A stretch of 64,000 bases of DNA from Aureimonas sp. AU4 (GTDB lineage Bacteria; Pseudomonadota; Alphaproteobacteria; Rhizobiales; Rhizobiaceae). Of this stretch, positions 35,313 to 43,552 are shown piece by piece. Under the pieces are notes generated by a model. That model was not told the DNA's origin. It worked only from the letters and a program-made list of their open reading frames with translations, and did no database searches. The stretch lies in the NCBI RefSeq assembly GCF_001463765.1, contig NZ_BBWK01000021.1, positions 1 to 64,000 on the forward strand, in the 5' to 3' direction. Within the stretch, counting starts at the first letter, position 1; each line of letters starts with the position of its first letter. A program made the translations under genes and the position numbers.

Positions 35313-36389
35313 ATGCGCATCGGCATCATCGGCGCGAGCTTTGCACGCGCCGCCTATCTTCCCGCGCTCCGGCACGTCGAGGGCGCCGAGGTCGTCGCGC
35401 TCGCATCGAGCCGGCTGGAGAGCGCGACGGAGGCCGCCCGGGCCTTCGCGATCCCCCGCGCGACCGACGACTGGCGCGCCATGCTGGCCGAGGAGCGGCT
35501 GGACCTCGCGCTCATCGCCACGCCCGCCGACCTCCACGCGCCGATGACACTGGAGGCGCTGGCGCGCGGCGCCCACGTCCTGTGCGAGAAGCCGACGGCG
35601 CTGGACGCGCAAGAGGCCGAAGCCATGCTGGCGGCGCAGCGGGCGGCCGGGCGGCTCGGCATGATCGACCACGAGCTGCGCTTCAATCCCAACCGGCGCC
35701 ACCTCGCCCGCCTCATCCGGGAGGGCGAGCTCGGCGAGATCCGCCACGTCAACATAGCCAACATCGGTTCCTCCTGGGCTGATCCCGCAAGCCGGCCGAA
35801 GGGCGACTGGTGGTCGCTGAAGAGCCACGGCGGCGGGCGCCTCGGCGCCAACGGTTCGCATCAGGTCGACCTCCTGCGCTGGTGGCTCGGGCCCGTGCGC
35901 TCGGTTGTCGGCCAGGCGCTGACGCTCGTTCCCGATCGCGTCGACAAGCGGACCGGCGAGGCGTGGCGGGCCGATGCCGACGACCTCTCTCACCTCACGC
36001 TGGAGATGGCGAACGGCGCGCTCGCGCAGGTCTTCATGAGCGGCGTCGCGGCGTCCAACATGGGCAACCGGACCGAGGTCTTCGGCTCGCGCGGAACGGC
36101 GACGCTCGACAACGAGACCGAACGCCTTCTGATCTCTCGCGGCGGCGGCCCGTTCCAGGACGAGACGCAGGACGACCCCAACGCGGGACTGGCAGGGCTC
36201 AACAAAGGCATCTGGAACGTGTCGGTGGTGGCGGCGCTGCGCGAGCTGACGGCGGCGATCCGCGAGGGCCGCCCGTTGCGCGAGGGCGCCACCTTCGCGG
36301 ACGGCGTGGCGAACCAGCGCGTGCTCGACGCCGTCCACCGCTCCACGGTCGAGCGGCGATGGATCGATTTGGCCGAGGAGCCCCGATGA
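35313..36389 (+). CDS. Gfo/Idh/MocA-family oxidoreductase, second copy
   Basis: A 358-aa NAD(P)-dependent oxidoreductase. It has N-terminal MRIGIIGASFARAAYLPAL, LIATPADLHAPMTLEAL, the catalytic HVLCEKPTALD, and a C-terminal domain with GGGRLGANGSHQVDLLRWWLG (His near the active site). It is only distantly similar to the 29058 protein, so the two are not a recent duplication. The ATG at 35313 is preceded by GGGAGA. The stop overlaps the SDR start. It probably handles a polyol or sugar-derived part of the substrate. Confidence 0.88.
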   Translation: MRIGIIGASFARAAYLPALRHVEGAEVVALASSRLESATEAARAFAIPRATDDWRAMLAEERLDLALIATPADLHAPMTLEALARGAHVLCEKPTALDAQEAEAMLAAQRAAGRLGMIDHELRFNPNRRHLARLIREGELGEIRHVNIANIGSSWADPASRPKGDWWSLKSHGGGRLGANGSHQVDLLRWWLGPVRSVVGQALTLVPDRVDKRTGEAWRADADDLSHLTLEMANGALAQVFMSGVAASNMGNRTEVFGSRGTATLDNETERLLISRGGGPFQDETQDDPNAGLAGLNKGIWNVSVVAALRELTAAIREGRPLREGATFADGVANQRVLDAVHRSTVERRWIDLAEEPR

Positions 36390-37120
36390 GCGCGACCCGA
36401 CACGAGCCGCAGACCGTTCTCCTGACGGGCGCCGCGCAGGGCCTGGGCGCCGCGATCGCGCGCGACCTGGCCGAAGCGGGCGCGAGGCTCCTGCTGATCG
36501 ACCGCGACGCCGAGGGTCTCGACGCGGTCGCGCGCGACTGCGGGTCCGGAGCACGCTTCGCGGTGGCCGACCTGTCGGATGCCGAGAGCACGCTCCGTGC
36601 CCTGCGCGAGTTCGGGAATGCGGTCGGCGAGACCGACACGCTGATCCACAACGCCGCGATCCTCAACCCGGTCGCCTTCGAGCGGGAAACGCTGGAGGGC
36701 TTCCGGCGCACGCTCGACGTCGGGCTCCAGGCCGCCTTTCTCCTGACGCAGGCCGTATGGCCGGGCATGGCGCGGCGCGGCGGCGGGATGCTGGTCTATG
36801 TCTCGTCGCGCTCGGGCATCATGGGTTTTGGCGACGAGGCCGCCTATTGCGCGGCCAAGCACGGGTTGGAAGGCTTCTCGAAGTCGATGGCCGAGGCCGG
36901 CGCGCCGCACGGCATCGCCTCGGTCACGATCACGCCCGGCATGCCGATGCACACCCCCATGTCGGAGCGCAACTACGCGCCCGAGATGAAAGGGCGCTGG
37001 GTGGAGCCGGCGCGCCTCGCGCCGGCCTTCCGCCACCTCTCGGCCGAGCGTCCGCAGGCGCTCAGCGGGCAGAGGCTCGACGCCTGGGCCCTGTCGCAGG
37101 AGCTCGCCGGCGCGGCTTAG
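36386..37120 (+). CDS. Short-chain dehydrogenase/reductase (SDR)
   Basis: A 244-aa classical SDR. It has TGAAQGLGAAIARDLAEAG (nucleotide binding) at about residue 14, acidic LLIDRDAEG (NAD preference), HNAAILNP (NAG-like), the active-site Ser in LVYVSSRSGIMG, and YCAAKHG for the Tyr-Lys pair. It follows the Gfo/Idh gene with a 4-nt overlap and is the last gene of the right arm. Its stop TAG and the stop TAA of the convergent aldolase gene share two bases (TTAG, 37117-37120), so no room exists for a separate terminator. Confidence 0.88.
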   Translation: MSATRHEPQTVLLTGAAQGLGAAIARDLAEAGARLLLIDRDAEGLDAVARDCGSGARFAVADLSDAESTLRALREFGNAVGETDTLIHNAAILNPVAFERETLEGFRRTLDVGLQAAFLLTQAVWPGMARRGGGMLVYVSSRSGIMGFGDEAAYCAAKHGLEGFSKSMAEAGAPHGIASVTITPGMPMHTPMSERNYAPEMKGRWVEPARLAPAFRHLSAERPQALSGQRLDAWALSQELAGAA

Positions 37121-38052
37121 GCGCCGATCTCGGCGAGGCGCCGCTCCTGCGCGGCGAGCAGGCGCTCGACGTCGGCGACGTCGGCAGCAGAGAGCGCCGG
37201 GCTAGGCGCGCGCAGCTTGGCCGAGCCGATCACGCCGCGCTTGGCGAGAACGTACTTGCGCACGGCCAGACCCAGACCTTGCTGCTGCTCGTAGCGCGCG
37301 AGCGGCAGGTAGGCGGCAAACAGCCGGTGCGCCGCCTCGCGCTCGCCGGACGCGAACAGGCGGCAGACGCCGACCATCATCTCCGGGAAGCAGAAGCCGG
37401 TCATCGCGCCGTCCGCGCCGCGCTCCATCTCCTCGGGCAGGAACAGGCCGCCATTGCCGCACAGGATCGAGATGCGGCGCATGCGTCCCGCATCGGACGC
37501 GGCGCGAAGGGCGCCGATCTTGGCCAGACCCGGCCAGTCCTCGTGCTTCAGCATCACGCAAGTCGGCACGTCGCGCACGATGCGCTCGATGACGCCGGGC
37601 GAGATCTGGACGTTGGTGGTGAGCGGATAGTCCTGCAGCACGAAGGGCGTGTCGCCCAGCGCCTCGCCCACAGAGCGGTAGAAACCGTGGATCTGGTCGT
37701 CGGTGCGCAGCGTCCAGGGCGGCAGCACCATGACGCCGGCCGCGCCCGCGCCCATCACCGCGTCGGCCAGCTCGCGCATCGGGGCGAGACCCGGTGCCGA
37801 GACGCCGACAACGACCGGCAGGCGACCCTGGAGCCGGTGCAGCACCCGCTCCACCACCTCGCGCGATTCGGCCGCCGTGAGCTTGGGCGCCTCGCCGAGC
37901 TGCCCCAGGACCGTCAGCCCGTCGACCCCGGCCTCCTCGTAGAAGTCCACCATGCGGTCGATCGAGGCGATGTCCACCGCGCCGGACTCGGTGAACGGCG
38001 TCACCGCGATCACGTAGACGCCCTTGGCCTGCTCGTTCAATGCTGCGGTCAT
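37117..38052 (-). CDS. Dihydrodipicolinate synthase (DapA)/N-acetylneuraminate lyase family aldolase
   Basis: A 311-aa (beta/alpha)8 class-I aldolase or hydro-lyase. It has VIAVTPFTESGAVDIASIDR, GLTVLGQLGEAPKLTAAES in place of the usual GTTGE loop, the catalytic tyrosine in FVLQDYPLTTN, and the Schiff-base lysine in CVMLKHEDWPG. The GQLGE variation means it is neither a housekeeping DapA nor a standard NanA. A pyruvate- or keto-acid-releasing lyase for the island's intermediate is plausible. The ATG at 38052 is preceded by GGAGGG. An operator-like TGTATACA lies 23-30 nt upstream, matching the island's divergent promoter, so it is probably coregulated. Confidence 0.88.
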   Translation of the reverse strand: MTAALNEQAKGVYVIAVTPFTESGAVDIASIDRMVDFYEEAGVDGLTVLGQLGEAPKLTAAESREVVERVLHRLQGRLPVVVGVSAPGLAPMRELADAVMGAGAAGVMVLPPWTLRTDDQIHGFYRSVGEALGDTPFVLQDYPLTTNVQISPGVIERIVRDVPTCVMLKHEDWPGLAKIGALRAASDAGRMRRISILCGNGGLFLPEEMERGADGAMTGFCFPEMMVGVCRLFASGEREAAHRLFAAYLPLARYEQQQGLGLAVRKYVLAKRGVIGSAKLRAPSPALSAADVADVERLLAAQERRLAEIGA

Positions 38053-38072
38053 TCAGCCCTCCGCAAGTGATA

Positions 38073-38084
38073 AATGTATACAAG
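38073..38084. promoter_or_regulatory. Operator-like site before the aldolase gene
   Basis: AATGTATACAAG contains a perfect 8-bp palindrome (TGTATACA) and matches 10 of 12 positions of the AATGTATACATT operator at 22380-22391. It lies just upstream of the aldolase ribosome-binding site, where a repressor would block initiation. The same FCD-GntR protein is inferred to bind. Confidence 0.55.
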
Positions 38085-38192
38085 TTACGGAGGGAAGACG
38101 GCCTTGTCCAGCGCCGCCGCTGCCGTCCGCCGGCCTATCAGTTCCGGGCGGCTCGCGAAACGGCCACTCGCCAAAGGCGGCCCGTCGCGCCG

Positions 38193-38987
38193 TCAGGCGG
38201 ATGGCGCGCGGGAGGGTTCGACCGGACCGCGATCGAACGCACAGTCGAACAGCGTGTCGCTGCCGAGCGGCGTCACGCGGCATCGCGGTCGCAGCGCCTC
38301 CGAAAGGTGCGAGACGGGATCGAGGAGGAGCCCCGGCGCGCCCGAGCCGATGATGATCGGGGCGACCGTCACATGGAGCCGGTCGACGAGCCCCGCCTGG
38401 AGGAAGTGGCGGATCGTCGCCGCCCCGCCCTCGACGAGGATCGTGCGCAGCCCACGATCGGCGAGCGCCGCCAGAAGCGCGCGCGGGCAGAGCCGCCCGT
38501 CCGCCTCGCGCGGCAGGCGGAGGCTCGCGCCGTCCTCCGTCGCCGCGCAGTCCTCGGCGCGAACGAGGATCGCCCCACCCACCCCCGCCACACACTTGGC
38601 GCCGGCCGGCACGCGCCCGCTCGGGTCGATCACGACGCGCGCGGGCGAGGGTCCCTCGACCTCGCGCACGGTCAGGCGAGGGTCGTCCGCCACGACGCAG
38701 CCCGCCCCCACGATCACCGCATCGGCGAGCGCGCGCAGACGGTGGAGATGGGCAAAGCCGTCCGGCCCGGAGATGGGCGCGGCGTCGCCGTCCACCGTGG
38801 CCACGCGCCCGTCGAGGCTCTGGCCGACCTGCGCCACCACGAAGGAGGTCGCCCTTCGCCGCGCGATCGGCTCGTAGAGCGCCCAGGCCGGGTCCCACGC
38901 GTGCTCGGCGCCCGGCCCCTCGCCGCGCCGCAGAGCGAGAAGGTCGCGCCACACGGCATCGCGGACCTGAAACGGCGTGCCGGTCAC
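38193..38987 (-). CDS. RibD C-terminal-domain (pyrimidine reductase) protein
   Basis: A 264-aa stand-alone reductase of the RibD_C/DHFR-like fold. It resembles the NADPH-dependent step that reduces the ribosyl group of the GTP cyclohydrolase II product. The core is VAQVGQSLDGRVATVDGD, then ISGPDGFAHLHRLRALADAVIVGAG, VADDPRLTVRE, RTILVEGGAATIRHFLQAGL, and VAPIIIGSGAPGLLL. The deaminase half of RibD is absent; about 45 N-terminal residues are unrelated. The GTG at 38987 overlaps the preceding stop (GTGA). As the last gene of an operon headed by GTP cyclohydrolase II, it suggests a specialised GTP-derived pathway rather than riboflavin supply. Confidence 0.87.
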   Translation of the reverse strand: MTGTPFQVRDAVWRDLLALRRGEGPGAEHAWDPAWALYEPIARRRATSFVVAQVGQSLDGRVATVDGDAAPISGPDGFAHLHRLRALADAVIVGAGCVVADDPRLTVREVEGPSPARVVIDPSGRVPAGAKCVAGVGGAILVRAEDCAATEDGASLRLPREADGRLCPRALLAALADRGLRTILVEGGAATIRHFLQAGLVDRLHVTVAPIIIGSGAPGLLLDPVSHLSEALRPRCRVTPLGSDTLFDCAFDRGPVEPSRAPSA

Positions 38988-40645
38988 GAGGCCCCCGCCG
39001 GGCTCTCGCTCATCGCGCGCACGAAGCGCTCGCGGAACTCGCTCATGGGAAAGCTCGGCACGTCGCCGGCCGGCACCATGCCGCTGGTCAGCCCCAGCGC
39101 GTCGAGACGGGCGAGAACCGCCGGGTCGCCCGACAGGATATGGAAGGGAACATCGCGCGAGGCGCCCGGGCCCGTCACGATCTCGGCCGGCTGGTGGTCG
39201 CCGAGCACCAGGGTCACGGCGTTCCGGCCGCCGCGCGCCACGAACGAGCCGACGGCCTCCAAGGCGTAGTCGATGGTCAGCGCATAGTTCCGGCGGACCT
39301 TGGCGGGATCGCGCCAGAGGACGTCGGGCGCCTCGCCCGAGCGGGCCTGCGCGTCGAAGACGCGCCCGTCGCCGACCTCCTCCCACGGCACCATCCGGGG
39401 AACCGGGGTCCAGGGCGCATGGCTGGAGATCAGGGCCGCCTCGACCATCACGGGCGCGGGCGAGGCCGCCAGGACGTCGCCGATCCGCCGGAGGGTGAAC
39501 TGGTCGGGCATGGTCACCCAGTTGAACGGCAGGCCCCGGTAACCGAGATTCCAGGCCGCCCGCACCTCGTCGTAGCCGAACCATTCGGCCTCCGGCCAGG
39601 GCATGGTGATCGCCGGCATGACGGCGACCGTGCGCCATCCCGCCGTGTGAAACAAGCGGTTGAGGCTCTCGCGCCCGCTCGCGATCAGGCCGGCGTAGCG
39701 CGCCTGATTGTCGACCCAGAGGCCCGACAGGAGCGTGCCGTGGGCGAGCCAGCTCTGGCCGCCCGAGACGGGTGAGCGCATCCAGCCGCTGCGCGCGCCG
39801 ATCCCGGCGGCGGCAAGGTCCCGCTCGACCGTTCGCAGGCGGCGGACGGTGGGTCCCGCGTAATCCGGCGCCTCGACCGCGCTGCGGCCGTAGGACTCCA
39901 CGAAGAGCACGAGGACGTCGTGCCCGGCCAGCGCCGAAAGAAGGCCCGGGGGCGGCGCCTCGCGCAGGGGATCGTCGAGCAGTTCCCGCTCGAAGGCGGC
40001 GCGCGCCGCCAGCGAGCGCCCCATCCCGCTGGCCTTGGCGACGAGATAGGGCTCGAGATCGGCCGACAGCGGCGGGCGTCCCGCACTTGCGGGTGCCAGG
40101 AGGAGCAGGATGGACGTCACGGCCCCGAGGCCGAGGCCGCCGGCGGCGAGAAGCCGCCGCGCCCGCCCGTCCAGCCGGCGCAGGCCCGTCAGGCCCCAGG
40201 CGGCGGCGGCGAGCGCGAGGAGGAAGAGAAGGACGGCTCCGCCCAGAACCAGCGCCGCCCGCCCCATGCCGAGCGTGCCCGACAGGAGTTGCCAGCCGGC
40301 CGCCGCGATCGGGCCGTCGGTCACGGGGTCGAAGGGTCGCGAAAAGGCGAGAAGCGTTCCCCAGTCGGCAAGCTTCAGGAGCGTCGTCACGCCCGACACG
40401 GCAAGGAGCAGCGCGGCCAGGAGCGCGAAGGCGCGCCCGCGCCCGAGCGCCAGGAGACCCACGGCCCAGAACCATTCCACGGGAACGCGCCCCCATTCCG
40501 CCGCGCCCGGCCGCTCCGGCAGGGCGAGCGCGGCCAGAAGCAGCGCGAGCCCGACCGCCGCGCGCGCGGCCGACCGGGCGTCGGTGCCCCGCCGCACCGC
40601 CGATGCGGGTCGCATCGCCTCTCCCACCGCCGGCTCGCCCCTCAC
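38984..40645 (-). CDS. Membrane-anchored alkaline-phosphatase-superfamily protein (sulfatase/LTA-synthase-like)
   Basis: A 553-aa inner-membrane protein. Residues about 25-190 hold four or five hydrophobic spans (including ALVLGGAVLLFLLALAAAAW). From about 240 a periplasmic catalytic domain follows, with HDVLVLFVESYGRSAVE, a nucleophile candidate in RSPVSGGQSWLAHGTLLSG, and the metal-binding VTLVLGDHQPAE near the end. This layout matches LtaS/EptA/OpgB-type phosphotransferases, which move phosphoglycerol or phosphoethanolamine between lipids and glycans. The GTG start at 40645 overlaps the FkbM stop; an ATG at 40615 is an alternative. It probably modifies an envelope lipid or glycan. Confidence 0.82.
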   Translation of the reverse strand: MRGEPAVGEAMRPASAVRRGTDARSAARAAVGLALLLAALALPERPGAAEWGRVPVEWFWAVGLLALGRGRAFALLAALLLAVSGVTTLLKLADWGTLLAFSRPFDPVTDGPIAAAGWQLLSGTLGMGRAALVLGGAVLLFLLALAAAAWGLTGLRRLDGRARRLLAAGGLGLGAVTSILLLLAPASAGRPPLSADLEPYLVAKASGMGRSLAARAAFERELLDDPLREAPPPGLLSALAGHDVLVLFVESYGRSAVEAPDYAGPTVRRLRTVERDLAAAGIGARSGWMRSPVSGGQSWLAHGTLLSGLWVDNQARYAGLIASGRESLNRLFHTAGWRTVAVMPAITMPWPEAEWFGYDEVRAAWNLGYRGLPFNWVTMPDQFTLRRIGDVLAASPAPVMVEAALISSHAPWTPVPRMVPWEEVGDGRVFDAQARSGEAPDVLWRDPAKVRRNYALTIDYALEAVGSFVARGGRNAVTLVLGDHQPAEIVTGPGASRDVPFHILSGDPAVLARLDALGLTSGMVPAGDVPSFPMSEFRERFVRAMSESPAGAS

Positions 40646-41421
40646 CGGTGCGGTGCCTCAAGGCGCGCGTAGACATCGCCGGACCGGCTGTTGCGGCCCG
40701 CTTCCTCGGCGAGAGCGGCGCGGAAGGCGGCGGGCGGCAGCCACTCGGCTCGGCGAAAGCGGAGGCTCTCGCCGACGACGAGGTTGAAGCGATAGGGTCC
40801 GAGCGCGGCGAGGTGCTCAAGGCACCGCTCGGCGATGTCGAGCGTGGCCGGCGTGTATTCGAAGGCGAGCAAGCGCAAGGGGCGCGACAGGCCGGCCAGC
40901 ACCTCCGCCTCGTGCCCTTCCACGTCGATCTTGCAGAAGGCCGGCTCGCCGTATTCGGCGATCAGGTCGTCCAGCGTCGCGATCTCGACCTCGGCCCGCT
41001 CGTTCCACTCGACGCCGCGAAACCCCGCGTCCTCGCCGACCCGCCGTCGCCAGTCGGCCGAGAGCGTCGAGACGGTGGGATGGCGCGGCGAGATGGCGAG
41101 CACCGCCCGCCCCGGCCTTGCGCCCACCGCGCGGCGGTCGAGGCGGATCGGCCCGCCCGCGACGCGGCGCTCCAGATAGGCGGCCAGGCGCGGCTGCGGC
41201 TCGAAGGCGACGACGCGCGCGCCCGCGCGGGCCAGCGCCTGAGACCGGTTGCCGACATGGGCGCCGATGTCGAAGGCGAGGTCGCCGGGTGCGACCATCG
41301 TGCGGAAGAAGCGCTCCAGCGCACGCCGCCGCCAGAACTGCCCGCGATAAACGAGGATCGAGCGCCAGAGGCCGAGCGTGGCAGGCTCGACGCCGAGGCG
41401 GCTGAGAACGGCGGCGCTCAC
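40642..41421 (-). CDS. FkbM-family SAM-dependent methyltransferase
   Basis: A 259-aa methyltransferase. The SAM motif is DLAFDIGAHVGNRSQALAR, with the adenosine acid in VVAFEPQPRLAAYL, and the FkbM signature CKIDVEGHEAEVLAGL, followed by FEYTPATLDIA. FkbM enzymes O-methylate sugars or polyketides. The start is GTG at 41421, overlapping the CDP-alcohol transferase stop (GTGA). In-frame methionines further upstream lie in the antisense of that gene and are rejected. It is expected to methylate the cluster's glycan or small-molecule product. Confidence 0.88.
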   Translation of the reverse strand: MSAAVLSRLGVEPATLGLWRSILVYRGQFWRRRALERFFRTMVAPGDLAFDIGAHVGNRSQALARAGARVVAFEPQPRLAAYLERRVAGGPIRLDRRAVGARPGRAVLAISPRHPTVSTLSADWRRRVGEDAGFRGVEWNERAEVEIATLDDLIAEYGEPAFCKIDVEGHEAEVLAGLSRPLRLLAFEYTPATLDIAERCLEHLAALGPYRFNLVVGESLRFRRAEWLPPAAFRAALAEEAGRNSRSGDVYARLEAPHR

Positions 41422-42206
41422 GCGGACCCTCGCAGGAGCGCCGCGATGTCCACCTCGAAGGACCACGCGAGCGCGAGAAACGCGGCGGCCGCCAGCCCGT
41501 TCGAGGTGGCGGGAGGAACCAGCGGCACGAGGACGAGGCAGAGAAGCGCGATCTGGAGCACGCACACGGCCTTTCGCCGGAACGAGGGCGCGAGCGGGCG
41601 GCGCAGCCTTTCGTCCACGCTTGCCCAGAGGCAGAAGCCGTAGCGCATCAGGCCGATCAGCATCACGAAGGCCCCGGCCTTGCCGCTCGCATAGGCGAGT
41701 GCGCACAGGACCAGGATCAGGAAGGCGTCGGTCTCCATGTCGAACCGCTCGCCGAAGCGCGAGACGAGGCCGGTGCGCCGGGCGAGCATGCCGTCCACGC
41801 CGTCCAGCGCCAAGGCGACGAGCGTCGCCCCCACCAGCCCAAGGAGAAGGGGCTCGCCGCCGGCCCCCTCCAGGCGCTCGTATTCCCAGACGAAGGTGCC
41901 GATCACCGCCGCCATGCCGCCGCGCAGCACCGTGACGGCATTGGCCGGACCGAAGCGATGGTGCGGGTGGGCGTCGAGGAAGCGGAAGACGAGAAAGCCG
42001 ATCGGAAGAAAGAGAAGGAGCGCGAGCGGAGCGGTCGACCAGGAAGTGCCGAGACCCGCGACGAGGCCGAGGCTGGCGGCGAGAACCAGCAAGGCCGTCG
42101 CGCCAAGACTCGCGAGCGCGCCGGCCAGCGGCGAGGAGCCCAGCCGCAGGGGCGGGAGGACGAGCGCGCCCCGCCGGACCGTCGCATGGAAGGGATCGGC
42201 CACCAT
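41418..42206 (-). CDS. CDP-alcohol phosphatidyltransferase family membrane protein
   Basis: A 262-aa integral membrane enzyme that transfers a phosphatidyl (or similar) group from a CDP-linked donor to an alcohol. The catalytic motif is complete: DGMLARRTGLVSRFGERFD followed by METD fits DGxxARx8GxxxDxxxD. Several hydrophobic spans surround it. The start may be ATG at 42206 or TTG at 42215; the latter overlaps the cyclohydrolase stop as TTGA, like other junctions in this window. Its presence next to a GTP cyclohydrolase gene is unusual and points to a lipid-linked product or a dedicated phospholipid. Confidence 0.9.
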   Translation of the reverse strand: MVADPFHATVRRGALVLPPLRLGSSPLAGALASLGATALLVLAASLGLVAGLGTSWSTAPLALLLFLPIGFLVFRFLDAHPHHRFGPANAVTVLRGGMAAVIGTFVWEYERLEGAGGEPLLLGLVGATLVALALDGVDGMLARRTGLVSRFGERFDMETDAFLILVLCALAYASGKAGAFVMLIGLMRYGFCLWASVDERLRRPLAPSFRRKAVCVLQIALLCLVLVPLVPPATSNGLAAAAFLALAWSFEVDIAALLRGSA

Positions 42207-42211
42207 GGCCG

Positions 42212-43339
42212 TCAACCGTGCTTGGCGGCGATCGCCGGCCAGTCGAGGAGATGGCCCGCGCGCCGCGCCTTGGTCACGAGATAGTTCCGGTTCTCCGCCG
42301 TGACGGCGCCCAGCACCGCCGTGCGGGCTTGCACCTCGATCCCGGCCTCCCGCAGCGCGGCGATCTTAGCGGGATTGTTGGTGAGGAGTTCCACCGAGCC
42401 GATGCCGAGGCCCCGCAGCATGGCGACCGCCGCGCCGTAGCGGCGCCCGTCCGCCTCGAAGCCAAGCTCGGCGTCGGCGTCGATCGTGTCGAAGCCCTCG
42501 TGCTGGAGACCGTAGGCCCGCATCTTCGCCGCGAGCCCCGTGCCGCGTCCCTCCTGGTCGAGATAAAGGAGAACCCCGCCGCCGCGCTGGGCGATGAGTT
42601 GCAGGCCCTCGCGCAGCTGGTCGCCGCAGTCGCATTTCAGCGAGGCAAAGAGATCGCCCGTGATGCAGGAGGAGTGGATGCGCACCGGCACGGGCCGGGA
42701 CGCGTCGGGCTCGCCCACCACGATGGCGAGCTGGTCGCGCTGGGCGAGGCCGCCCCGGAAGACGACGAAGCGCGTCTCGGCGGCGATGTCGCGCAGGGGT
42801 ACGCGGGTGCGGGCGATCTCGCTGAAGCGCGCATCAAGACCCATCGCCTCGCGCAGATCCGACACGCCGAGCGACAGGCAGCCCGCAAAGGCCTCGTCGC
42901 GCGCCGTGGCCGGCCGGCACAGGAACACGGGCAGGATCAGCGCCAGACGGGCGAGATCGGACAGGCACGACCATTCGGGTGCCGGCCGCCATTCCGCATC
43001 GGTTTTCGCCTTCGTACCGAAGGCGACGCGCGACAGCGCATCGAAGTCGGCCGACCCGACCGCGAGCGCGACGGGCCCGAGCGTCGACAGCCCGAGCGCC
43101 CGGGCGCGGTGCGCGGTGAGGAACAGGCTGACGGAGCCGGGGTCGGAGCAGAGGAAGCGCAGCAAGTCGTCCGGCGCCGCGCAGTCCAGCGCCAGGACCG
43201 CGACGGTTCCCGTCTCCGCTTCCAGAAGAACGGGCCGCCCGTACCGAAGCTCGGAAACGGCGCGTTCGCTGTTGATCCTCGCCGTTTCGAGACGACGGTC
43301 GGCCGGGTCGAACAGGATGTCCGTGCTGCCCTTGCCCAT
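42212..43339 (-). CDS. GTP cyclohydrolase II with degenerate RibB-like N-terminal domain
   Basis: A 375-aa RibBA-shaped protein. The C-terminal GTP cyclohydrolase II domain (from about 195) looks active: zinc cysteines C225, C236 and C238 (SSCITGDLFASLKCDCGDQL), the YLDQEGRGTGLAAKMRAYGLQ catalytic segment, and LLTNNPAKIAALR. It would open GTP to the diaminopyrimidine. The N-terminal half aligns loosely with DHBP synthase (AVSELRYGRPVLLEA, then SVSLFLTAHRARALGL). The acidic metal/substrate loop DDEDRENE is replaced by AETGTVAVLA, so that activity should be lost. The ATG at 43339 has GGAG 9 nt before it. It heads the minus-strand operon. Confidence 0.9.
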   Translation of the reverse strand: MGKGSTDILFDPADRRLETARINSERAVSELRYGRPVLLEAETGTVAVLALDCAAPDDLLRFLCSDPGSVSLFLTAHRARALGLSTLGPVALAVGSADFDALSRVAFGTKAKTDAEWRPAPEWSCLSDLARLALILPVFLCRPATARDEAFAGCLSLGVSDLREAMGLDARFSEIARTRVPLRDIAAETRFVVFRGGLAQRDQLAIVVGEPDASRPVPVRIHSSCITGDLFASLKCDCGDQLREGLQLIAQRGGGVLLYLDQEGRGTGLAAKMRAYGLQHEGFDTIDADAELGFEADGRRYGAAVAMLRGLGIGSVELLTNNPAKIAALREAGIEVQARTAVLGAVTAENRNYLVTKARRAGHLLDWPAIAAKHG

Positions 43340-43419
43340 GAACTGCTACTCCTGCACCCGAACCGCGCCGCCCAGTGCGAATGGTTCTCGCGGCTGAGTT
43401 ATGACAGCTAGACGACGCG

Positions 43420-43442
43420 GGCGGCTTATCCAGATAGCCGCC
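43420..43442. promoter_or_regulatory. Inverted repeat in the divergent promoter region of the GTP-derived cluster
   Basis: GGCGGCT, a 9-nt spacer, AGCCGCC: 7-bp perfect arms in the 213-bp gap between the cyclohydrolase and MDR genes. The AT-richer centre and the absence of a T-run suit an operator or the foot of two promoters rather than a terminator. No convincing -35/-10 pair could be placed. Confidence 0.35.
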
Positions 43443-43552
43443 TAAACGACTTCGCGAGCGGGAGACGTTCGGTCGCAGGGCGCCCTACGGTCGATCCCGC
43501 CGAATGCGGAACGCCGCCGGTTCTTCGCGGCGAGAAGCGGCACAAGTGGAGG

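Noticed and set aside
37117-38052. NanA (sialate lyase) completing the nanE/nanK locus
   Set aside because: It belongs to the superfamily, but the GQLGE loop differs from NanA, it lies 33 kb away, and it shares its operator with the island rather than with nanE.
38988-40820. In-frame extension of the RibD-C gene through the membrane phosphatase gene
   Set aside because: Arg/Pro/Ala-rich translation in another frame of a well-supported membrane protein gene.
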